Assembly (NCBI GenBank): GCA_937983305.1
Contig: CALKAJ010000009.1
Span: 1 to 11,304, forward strand
DNA: 11,304 bases
Source: an uncultured Ignavibacteriota bacterium
GTDB lineage: Bacteria; Bacteroidota; Ignavibacteria; Tepidaquicellales; Tepidaquicellaceae
Direction of reading: 5' to 3'
The notes under the pieces were generated by a model. The model was not told the origin of the DNA. It saw nothing but the letters and a program-made list of their open reading frames with translations, and searched no databases. Below are positions 1-7,500 of this stretch, piece after piece (position 1 is the first letter of the stretch; each line of letters begins with the position of its first letter). The translations under genes and the position numbers were made by a program.

Positions 1-10
1 CAAACTTAAT

Positions 11-50
11 AAAAATAAAAAACCCACATCTTTAATTTAAAAATGCGGGT
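11..50 (-). terminator. Intrinsic terminator of rpsU
   Basis: Read on the minus strand, ACCCGCAT (50-43) pairs with ATGTGGGT (29-22). That is eight base pairs with one G-U, and the A/T-rich loop can add a few more pairs. It is followed directly by a T-rich run (21-11, T5-A-T5). It lies 25 bases past the rpsU stop, the expected place for Rho-independent termination. The hairpin and T-run are seen directly; function is inferred. Confidence 0.85.
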
Positions 51-74
51 AAAATAATTGTTAAATATTTCTAA

Positions 75-272
75 TTAACTGTTTTCTTCATCTTGTAATC
101 TCTTCATCTTCCTGACTGCTCTTTCCTTCAACATCTTTTTCTCTACTGAAGGTTTAACGAAAAACTGTCTTCTCCTGAATTCTTTAAGAATTCCGGACTT
201 CTCATATTTTTTCTTAAATCTCTTTAGAGCTTTGTCAAGTGTCTCGTTTTCCTGGATGATTACTTTGATCAA
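75..272 (-). CDS. rpsU: 30S ribosomal protein bS21
   Basis: Small, very basic protein of 65 residues that binds the platform of the 30S subunit near the 3' end of 16S rRNA and the mRNA exit path. The family pattern is clear: a short beta strand (MIKVIIQENE), then LDKALKRFKKK (residues 12-22), FRRRQFFVKPSVEKK (32-46) and a Lys/Arg-rich helix (47-59). Length is normal for the family. The start is TTG at 272-270. The frame has a TAG stop a few codons upstream and no ATG before the conserved N-terminus, so TTG is almost forced. A long SD-like sequence sits eight bases upstream of it. The gene stands alone with its own terminator and is divergent from the acetyltransferase-like gene. In Flavobacterium johnsoniae bS21 helps sequester the 16S anti-SD tail. 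The residue I would align with the aromatic one implicated there is Arg54; that alignment is from memory. Confidence 0.95.
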   Translation of the reverse strand: MIKVIIQENETLDKALKRFKKKYEKSGILKEFRRRQFFVKPSVEKKMLKERAVRKMKRLQDEENS

Positions 273-276
273 AAAA

Positions 277-290
277 ATTACCTACTTTCT
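277..290 (-). promoter_or_regulatory. Extended Shine-Dalgarno of rpsU
   Basis: The minus strand reads AGAAAGTAGGTAAT, ending four bases before the TTG start; its AGG ends eight bases before the start. Compared with AGAAAGGAGGTGAT, the perfect complement of a common Bacteroidota 16S 3' tail, 12 of 14 positions agree. The mismatches are at 284 and 279. No other gene in the window has a comparable site. In many Flavobacteriales rpsU is known to carry an extended SD that serves bS21 autoregulation by ribosomes lacking bS21. The same use here is inferred. Confidence 0.7.
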
Positions 291-314
291 TTTATTGTTT
301 ATCATTTAAGTTAA

Positions 315-322
315 CAAATTTA
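315..322 (-). promoter_or_regulatory. Possible Bacteroidota-type -7 box for rpsU
   Basis: The minus strand has TAAATTTG, an exact match to the TAnnTTTG box used by the primary sigma factor of Bacteroidota. It would put transcription start some 35-40 bases before the rpsU start codon, leaving room for the SD site. I see no convincing -33 TTG at the right distance, and such a match can arise by chance in AT-rich DNA. Confidence 0.3.
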
Positions 323-329
323 TTCAATA

Positions 330-358
330 TTTTCAATTCTTTAAACAGTTCATATAAT
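330..358 (+). promoter_or_regulatory. Possible promoter of the acetyltransferase-like gene
   Basis: TATAAT at 353-358 is preceded, 17 bases away, by TTTTCA (330-335), a four-of-six match to a sigma-70 -35 box. Transcription would start about ten bases before the ATG at 375, giving a very short leader. This agrees with the lack of any SD sequence there. AT-rich composition makes chance matches likely. Confidence 0.25.
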
Positions 359-374
359 TTTAAAAATTTTTAAT

Positions 375-1019
375 ATGATTATTATTGACCCTGATAAATG
401 GTATAGGAAAAAGCATTATGATTTCTTTAAAAATATGGAATTTCCTTATTTCAATATCTGTTTAAATATGGAGATTACAAAACTTTATAATTATTGTAAA
501 AACAGCGGCATATCCGTTTTCCTTGCGACTACTTTTTTGATTATGAAAGCTGTAAATAAGACAGAGTATCTTAGAATGAGAATTAAAAATGATAAAGTAC
601 TTCTTTTTGACATCGTACATCCCGGAATAACAGTTTTGGGCAATGATGGTCTTTATAACAATTGTGTTCTTGAATTCACGCAGGATTTTAAAGCTTTTAC
701 GGAATATGCTAAGCTTACTATGGAAAAATCCAAGTTGTCTGATTTTAATGATGACCCTCAGAATCAAAGGGATGATTTAATCTATATGACAACTCTTCCC
801 TGGGTTAATTTTACTGCTATTACTCACCCTGTTTACTTAAAGAATCCTGATTCTGTTCCCAGAATTGCCTGCGGTAAAATAACAAAAACTGAAGACAATT
901 TCACGATGCCATTTGCTTTGCAGGCTCACCATTCGTTAATGGACGGTTATCACGCTTCAATAGTTTTAAACGATATTCAGGAATATTTAAACAAAATTGA
1001 AATTTTAGGAGAAAAATAA
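375..1019 (+). CDS. Chloramphenicol acetyltransferase-like protein
   Basis: A 214-residue protein of the trimeric cytoplasmic CAT family, which transfers acetyl from acetyl-CoA to a hydroxyl group. Family marks are W-x-R-K-x-H near the N-terminus (residues 9-14), LRMRIKND (66-73), LPWVNFTA (141-148) and the active-site motif HHSLMDG (185-191). In that motif His186 is the expected general base and Asp190 the structural partner. Length is normal. Against my recollection of CAT I and III, the serine of the PWVxFxS motif, which stabilises the oxyanion, is replaced by Ala148. The natural substrate is therefore uncertain, and resistance should not be assumed: many environmental Bacteroidota-type genomes carry such homologues. 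The ATG has no SD sequence, only A/T-rich leader. The gene is divergent from rpsU and 86 bases ahead of secA on the same strand; I see no functional tie to either. A specialised role as an O-acetyltransferase of another metabolite is the main alternative. Confidence 0.85.
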   Translation: MIIIDPDKWYRKKHYDFFKNMEFPYFNICLNMEITKLYNYCKNSGISVFLATTFLIMKAVNKTEYLRMRIKNDKVLLFDIVHPGITVLGNDGLYNNCVLEFTQDFKAFTEYAKLTMEKSKLSDFNDDPQNQRDDLIYMTTLPWVNFTAITHPVYLKNPDSVPRIACGKITKTEDNFTMPFALQAHHSLMDGYHASIVLNDIQEYLNKIEILGEK

Positions 1020-1021
1020 AA

Positions 1022-1039
1022 TATTATTTATAAATAATA
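1022..1039 (+). terminator. AT-only palindrome, possible weak terminator
   Basis: A perfect 18-base palindrome made only of A and T begins three bases after the CAT-like stop codon. It is followed at 1042-1058 by a T-rich run. As RNA it could form a short, weak hairpin and act as a leaky terminator before secA. It could equally be a chance palindrome in AT-rich spacer. Confidence 0.3.
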
Positions 1040-1080
1040 AATGTTTTTCTTTTCGTTTATGAAAATAGTAAATTACAAGT

Positions 1081-1086
1081 TATACT
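1081..1086 (+). promoter_or_regulatory. Possible -10 box for secA
   Basis: TATACT lies 20 bases before the secA ATG, a five-of-six match to TATAAT. The best -35 candidate (TTATGA, 1057-1062, 18-base spacer) is poor. No TAnnTTTG box is visible in the 86-base gap. Read-through from the CAT-like gene is also possible. Confidence 0.2.
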
Positions 1087-1105
1087 AAAAATAAATAGAA
1101 TATAA

Positions 1106-4100
1106 ATGTTAAAAATAATATCAAAATTATTTCCCTCCAAACACGAAAAAGATGTGAAGGAAATATATCCGTTAGTTGAAGAAATTAATAAATATTACGA
1201 AGAATATAAGACTCTTTCCGATGACCAGTTAAGGAATAAAACGGTTGAATTCAGAAACAGAATCAAAGAAAACACGGATGAAATTGAAACTAAATTAGCC
1301 GAACACAAGGAAAAACTAAAACTTGATATTGACCAGAAAGAAAGAATCAGAATATCCGAAGAAGTTGAAACGTTAGAAAAGGACTTATTTATTACAATTA
1401 ATGACACATTAGACGAAATACTTCCTGAAGCATTTGCAGTGGTAAAAGATACTTGCCGAAGACTTATGGGAAAAGAATGGCTTGCAGCAGGTTCGAAGGT
1501 AAGATGGGAAATGATTCCGTTCGATGTTCAGTTAATTGGAGGTATAGTTTTACATCAGGGAAAAATTTCCGAAATGGCTACCGGTGAAGGTAAGACGTTA
1601 GTTGCAACTTTACCGTTATACCTGAATGCACTACCTGGTAAAGGTGTTCACCTTGTAACTGTAAACGATTATCTGGCAAAACGTGACAGCGAATGGATGG
1701 GCGAAGTATTCAAATTTCACGGGCTAACCGTTGGTTGTATATTGAACGACATGGATTCTGAGGACAGAAAAAAAATATATAATTGTGATATTACTTACGG
1801 AACAAATAATGAATTTGGATTTGATTATCTGAGAGATAATATGGTTGTAACGGAAGAGCATCTTGTACAAAGACCTCATTTCTATGCAATTGTTGACGAA
1901 GTTGACTCTGTCTTGATTGACGAGGCAAGAACTCCGCTTATTATTTCAGGACCTGTTGACGCTCCTACTCATAAGTTCAATGAAATGAATCCAAGAATAA
2001 AGAGACTTATTGAAGCTCAGAAAACTCTTGTAACTTCAATTTGCGGTGAAATCGAAAGAATGTTACAAAAACCCGAAACAGAACTGACTCAGGATGATTA
2101 TGCACATATCGGATTGCTTTTTTTAAGAGCAAATCACGGATTCCCAAAACATAAAAGATTAAACAAATTACTTGCAGAGCCATCCAATAAACGATTAATG
2201 CAGGATTCCGAAAATTTTTATAACAGAGATAAAGCAAAAGAGATGCACATTGTAGATGATGAGCTTTACTTTGTTATCGAAGAAAAAAATCACGTAACAG
2301 ATTTAACGGAAAAAGGACGCGAACTTCTCGCGCCATCAGCAACTGAAAAAGACTTTTTCACTTTGCCGGATATGGGTACAGAAATTGCCATAATTGAAAA
2401 TTCAGATTTATCAGATGAAGAGAAAGAAAATAAGAAAGAAGAATTATATAAGCTATATGCCGAAAGAAGCGACAGACTTCATATTGTAGAGCAATTGCTG
2501 AAAGCATACGCGCTCTACGAAAAAGACAATGAATATGTAATTCAGGATGGCAAGATTATGATTGTAGATGAATTCACAGGAAGAATTCTTGCCGGCAGAA
2601 GATATTCAGAGGGATTGCATCAGGCAATTGAAGCAAAAGAAGGTGTGAAGGTTGAAAAAGATTCTCAAACTCTTGCAACAATCACATTGCAAAATTATTT
2701 CAGACTTTACAAAAAGCTTGCAGGTATGACAGGAACAGCGGAAACTGAAGCTTCCGAATTTTTTGATATATATAAACTTGATGTAGTAGTAATTCCAACC
2801 AATCAGATTTGTGTCAGAAATGACTTTGAAGATTCTGTATACAGAACAAAGCTTGAAAAGTACAACGCCGTTATAGCGGAAATAATGGAAATGAGAACTA
2901 ACAGAAGACCAGTTCTCGTAGGTACCACAAATGTAGAAGTTTCGGAAATAATATCGAGGATGTTAAAAAGAAAAGGCGTCCCCCACGAAGTTTTAAACGC
3001 AAAGCAAAACCAACGGGAAGCACAGATTATTGCTAATGCCGGATTACCGGGTGCAATTACTATTGCCACCAATATGGCAGGCAGAGGAACTGACATTAAA
3101 CTTGGACCCGGAGTTGCCGGAGTCGGAGGTTTGCATATAATTGGTACAGAAAGACATGAATCAAGACGAATTGACAGACAGCTAAGAGGTCGTGCCGGTC
3201 GTCAGGGTGATCCGGGCTCATCAAGATTTTTCCTTTCTCTTGAAGACGATTTGATGAGACTTTTTGGAAGTGACAGGATTACAAATGTAATGCAAAAACT
3301 TGGAATGGAAGACGGAAAACCCATTGAACATAAATGGATTACTAAATCAGTTGAGCGCGCACAAAAGAAAGTTGAAGAAAATAATTTCGCAATCAGAAAG
3401 AGGTTGCTCGAGTATGATAACGTGATGAATCAGCAAAGAGAAGTAGTTTACACGAGAAGAAGAAAAGCTCTTGGCGGAGAAAGATTGAAAGACGAAATTC
3501 TTGATATGACATTTGATACAGTAGAGATTCTTGTGGCAAAATACTACAGGGACCTTGATATGGAAGGTTTAATAAACGAGGTCCAAAGAAACTATTTGCT
3601 AAGACTTAAAGTAACTCCGGAAGAATTCCAAAAACTTGGTGAAGAAGGTATAAAAAAACTTGTATTTGAAGAGGCACGTAATTTTTATCAAAGGAAAGAA
3701 GACAGATACGGTTCCGAACTTATGTCCCGACTCGAAAGATATGCAACTCTTACAATTATTGACGAGAAATGGAAAGAACACCTGAGAGAAATGGATGACC
3801 TTAAAGAAGGTATAAATCTCAGGGCTTATGGTCAAAAAGATCCTCTTGTCGAATATAAACAAGACGGATTTAAACTTTTCAGTGATATGCTTGATAAGAT
3901 ATCAGGTGAGGTATTAAATTTAATTTTCAAGTTTACTGTTCAAACGAAAGAAGAAGCTGACATTAAAGGTCCAAAGGAAGTTAATGCAAATTCATTACGC
4001 ACATCCCACGCCAGCTCTGATGGTATGGGTTTGCAGCCAAGCGAGAACGAAGCCGCTTATTCAGGTAAAAAACAACCCGTAAAAGTAACTCCAAAACTCG

Positions 4101-4168
4101 GAAGAAATGATCCTTGCCACTGCGGAAGCGGAAAAAAATATAAAAACTGTCACGGCAAAGGGCAGTAA
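1106..4168 (+). CDS. secA: Preprotein translocase ATPase SecA
   Basis: Motor ATPase that pushes unfolded preproteins through the SecYEG channel at the inner membrane. Visible in order: Walker A MATGEGKT (157-164, Lys163), NDYLAKRD (187-194), TYGTNNEFGFDYLRDN (230-245), Walker B DEVD (264-267) with IDEARTPLIISGP, VDEFTGRILAGRRYSEGLHQA (487-507), GMTGTAETE (540-548), TNMAGRGTD (655-663), RQLRGRAGRQGDPG (691-704), and a C-terminal zinc-binding CxCx8CH (Cys1004, Cys1006, Cys1015, His1016). At 1020 residues it exceeds E. coli SecA (901). The extra is a charged helical insertion near 54-98, a short one before IPFDVQL, and roughly 90 residues in the preprotein cross-linking domain between Walker B and VDEF. 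These are usual for the Bacteroidota/Chlorobiota group. No SD precedes the ATG. The stop overlaps the next start (TAATG), so the downstream gene is probably translated with it. Confidence 0.98.
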   Translation: MLKIISKLFPSKHEKDVKEIYPLVEEINKYYEEYKTLSDDQLRNKTVEFRNRIKENTDEIETKLAEHKEKLKLDIDQKERIRISEEVETLEKDLFITINDTLDEILPEAFAVVKDTCRRLMGKEWLAAGSKVRWEMIPFDVQLIGGIVLHQGKISEMATGEGKTLVATLPLYLNALPGKGVHLVTVNDYLAKRDSEWMGEVFKFHGLTVGCILNDMDSEDRKKIYNCDITYGTNNEFGFDYLRDNMVVTEEHLVQRPHFYAIVDEVDSVLIDEARTPLIISGPVDAPTHKFNEMNPRIKRLIEAQKTLVTSICGEIERMLQKPETELTQDDYAHIGLLFLRANHGFPKHKRLNKLLAEPSNKRLMQDSENFYNRDKAKEMHIVDDELYFVIEEKNHVTDLTEKGRELLAPSATEKDFFTLPDMGTEIAIIENSDLSDEEKENKKEELYKLYAERSDRLHIVEQLLKAYALYEKDNEYVIQDGKIMIVDEFTGRILAGRRYSEGLHQAIEAKEGVKVEKDSQTLATITLQNYFRLYKKLAGMTGTAETEASEFFDIYKLDVVVIPTNQICVRNDFEDSVYRTKLEKYNAVIAEIMEMRTNRRPVLVGTTNVEVSEIISRMLKRKGVPHEVLNAKQNQREAQIIANAGLPGAITIATNMAGRGTDIKLGPGVAGVGGLHIIGTERHESRRIDRQLRGRAGRQGDPGSSRFFLSLEDDLMRLFGSDRITNVMQKLGMEDGKPIEHKWITKSVERAQKKVEENNFAIRKRLLEYDNVMNQQREVVYTRRRKALGGERLKDEILDMTFDTVEILVAKYYRDLDMEGLINEVQRNYLLRLKVTPEEFQKLGEEGIKKLVFEEARNFYQRKEDRYGSELMSRLERYATLTIIDEKWKEHLREMDDLKEGINLRAYGQKDPLVEYKQDGFKLFSDMLDKISGEVLNLIFKFTVQTKEEADIKGPKEVNANSLRTSHASSDGMGLQPSENEAAYSGKKQPVKVTPKLGRNDPCHCGSGKKYKNCHGKGQ

Positions 4169-4599
4169 TGTTAAATTTCTCATCAGCAACAACAGACTTA
4201 ATATTTGATGTTCAGGATTTTACAGGCCGTAAGGTTCGCAATATATCACACGTCTCTGTTTTAATCGAGCTTGCATATACTGCAGGCAATCACAAGCTAT
4301 TCAACGATATGATATTTAAGGCAAAATATTTAAAAGGGTTGAAGAATATATCTCAGAAAGAGATTTCCGGAAATAGTATTGACATTAAGACTGCTAATGA
4401 AAAGATATTAACGGAAATGTCATCGGAGTTAACTAATCTGACAAAAATAATTCAGGACGTTATATCAAAACTTTCCCCTGAGGAAAAGGCAGACTTTGAA
4501 AACAACTTTTTCTTATTGGAAAAAGACTGCCTGATAAAATATTACGAATTAATAGAAGATTTATCAATGTTCAAAGAATATTTTAATGCAAACTCTTAG
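4168..4599 (+). CDS. Unrecognised protein coupled to secA
   Basis: A 143-residue protein I cannot assign to a family. It starts at the ATG of a TAATG that overlaps the secA stop by one base, which supports translation by re-initiation and confirms the start. The sequence looks soluble and mostly helical: no signal peptide, membrane segment or cysteine pair stands out. The N-terminal part (1-65) is mixed; the rest (80-143) is a charged, probably alpha-helical region (for example LSPEEKADFENNFFLLEKD). The single cysteine is in the C-terminal part. Its 3' end overlaps the convergent activase gene by 17 bases. Coupling to secA suggests co-expression; a role in secretion would be guesswork. The reading frame is open in a plausible operon position, but without a homologue its reality rests on context. 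Confidence 0.7.
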   Translation: MLNFSSATTDLIFDVQDFTGRKVRNISHVSVLIELAYTAGNHKLFNDMIFKAKYLKGLKNISQKEISGNSIDIKTANEKILTEMSSELTNLTKIIQDVISKLSPEEKADFENNFFLLEKDCLIKYYELIEDLSMFKEYFNANS

Positions 4600-7500
4600 C
4601 TTTCTTTTTTTGTAATAGTGTTTTATGAAGTTTTTCGGATTGCATTAAAAAGATTTCAATTCTCGATTGGGTTATCTGCGGATAGGGATTCCCGTCTGAT
4701 TCAACATACAAGAAAGGGAGACTTTTCAAAGATTCAGGATAACCGTTTCTGTGGATTTTTCCAAATTTATATTTCCCCTCGAGCGTCATTTCTTTATTTA
4801 ATATTGCTTCAGAAAGCCTGCTGGGTACACAGTTGAAAGGTCCTATTGAAATAACACCGCAGCTTTCGTCAAGAATTTCACGCAAAGCAAGTCCTGTTGT
4901 AAGAATTGTTTCTCCAAGCAATTCTTCCGATATTAATTCTTTTGCATAATCAATAGTTTTATCTACATCAATCAGATGTGGCAATATCATCCCTGATTTA
5001 GAAAGAATAGTTTTTACTTTTTTCTCTATACCTCTTTGAAACCTCTCTTTAATAAAATATTTCAACCTGAGTTGCTTATCATCCTGCCCTTCTTTTACGA
5101 GCCCTTTTCTTAGTAAGTAATTGCTGTAATATACATACTCTGTTATAGGAGCTGTCTTTACTATAAACCCCTTTTCATATAATGTTTTTATCAGGTCACC
5201 TCTTGAGAATTCTTCCCTGCGTACATATATTTCACCAATTAAAGAAATCACTTTAGCTTCAGCCAAAGGAGTTTTTAATTCAATAGTTGAAAATACTTTT
5301 GCAGATTTTTCAAGTTGTGAATAAATATTTTTTGTTTTTCCGGTCTCAATTGTTTCAATAATTTTTTCCCATTCGGCTTCGATGATTTCTACACCTGTTT
5401 CTGCATCTTTGGCAAGTGAGAGAACTACACTCTCAATATCGTGTATTACATCTGCTATCATCATTGATAACCAAGCTAACATAAATAAATCATTACCAAA
5501 ATCATTAAATGCATTTTCATCATTCATTGTTAACACTCCGACATTTTGAAGATTCATTTCATTAATTATGTCTTTAAGCATAACGTGATATTGTCCTTGT
5601 CTGCAAGGTCCAAATCCGTGTGGCATAAAAAACAAAGTAATAATATCCTTATCGGTCTTATTTTTCAGGTGTTCTATCAGTGAGCCTGTAGTTAGAATGA
5701 AGGGAAGACATTCTTTGCATGTTGTTTGTCCCCTTCCTTGCTGCAAAGTGTTAAACGAAGGAACAGGCATAGGATAAGCATTCATACCGAAATGCCTGAA
5801 TGTTGCGGCAAAAGCACCGGTACTGAATCTTCCCATTGAAGGGATTAAAACTTCAATTTTTCGGGAGGTTATGCTGTGAGTTATATTCTCTGAATCAATA
5901 ACCGAAATCTGCGAATTTACATTTTTTATTTCTAAAGATTTGGTTTTCTCTCTGTTTGTATCACCAACTTCATATTTTTTTATTTCGATATAATTTCTGA
6001 TAATATCTATTGCCGCATCTATTCTTGTATCAATGCCCACATCGGCTGAATGGCTGTCCAATTCAAGTGTGAGTGACGGTTTTGTTCCCATAATTTTCCT
6101 GAAGTACGGAATTATAAACGAATCCGGACCGCAGGAATAATTTGTAATAAAGACACCAAAAAGTTTTGGATGATTTTCTACAAATCTTGCTGCTCTTAAA
6201 ATCTGATTACCTGAATACCAATACATATTTTCGTAGGTCTCTGTACCTTCAACAGGTAAAATATCGTGAGGTATTATTTTAATATTTTTCGATGCAAATT
6301 TATGAGGAATATTTAAATTTGCTTCTTTTGCAAATGAATTATATGCCCTGCCGAATAAAACTACTCCAAATTCAACCGAGTCATCTTCAATTTCTTTTAA
6401 AAACTTTTTCCCGTTGTCGTATAGCTTACTGTATATAGATTTCAGTTCATTATTTGCAAAGTCATAAGCAATGTCTGAGTCGGCTCGTGTTTTTCCAAGT
6501 TTTTGAGCTACTGAAGCAAAAACTTTTTTTATTTCTTCTTCATTTTTAGTAAAGTCAATTACAGGCGATAATAACTCAGGGAGATTTTCATCAGAAAAAG
6601 CTGATTTCAGAAAATATTGTTCCCCCTGTACAAATACGCAAAGTCTGTTGTGCTGCGAATCAGTATTTGATTCCATTTGTGTGATATGCGGAAGGAAAAT
6701 AAAATCCGGTTTTTTTGATATTAAATTATAAAATAATCCGTGAGATATTTCCGCAGGATAACAATATGAAGTTCGCATTTTATCTGTACCGCGTGAATCA
6801 ACATCATCGGATAAAACTACTTCATAACCAAGTTTATTAAAATAATTGAGATATAAGGGATAAATCGAATTTGTCAAAAAACTTTTATTTATTCCAACAG
6901 TTTTTACAACACCATTATGTAAAGATTTATTATTTTCAGGGAAGATAAGTTCTCGTCGTTGTTTGACAAAATCATTCCCTGCAGGATCTGTATTAATTTT
7001 CAGTCTTTGGTTATAATATTTATTGCAAGCGCCGCCAAACGGATATTTTTTGCCTTCAATTTCAATCAGTGCTATAGTGCATTTCCTGTCACATTTTTCC
7101 GAACCCCCTGCACAGATGAATTCGGAAGAATAAATAAATTCACGATTGATTAACTCTTCCAGAATAAATTCTTGTTTTTTAATAAAACCTAATTCAATTC
7201 TATTTTTTATTTCCAGTGCAACACCATAAGCTCCCATCAATCCGGGTTCCGGAGGGATTATTATTTCTTTTCCCATAAGGTTTGCCATTGCGTATGGTAT
7301 AGCTCTATTATAACATACTCCCCCTTGCATCAGAATTTTCTTTCCAACCTGTCTGTTGCCTTTGACTCTGTTTACATAATTTAAGCAGATAGAATAAACC
7401 AATCCCGCTACAATATCTTCTTTAGGTAGTCCTTCTTGAGAAGCAGTTTTAATATCGCTCGAAATGAAGGCAGCACACTGGTCATTAAAGTTTATCGGCT

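Noticed and set aside
4157..4162. AAAGGG as a Shine-Dalgarno for the gene at 4168
   Set aside because: It encodes the conserved Lys-Gly end of the SecA zinc-binding tail, and the TAATG overlap explains translation by re-initiation; SD-like character is probably incidental.
4602..4611. A-run near the end of the activase gene as a programmed frameshift site
   Set aside because: It lies a few codons before the stop, no downstream structure is visible, and no alternative product would gain a recognisable domain.
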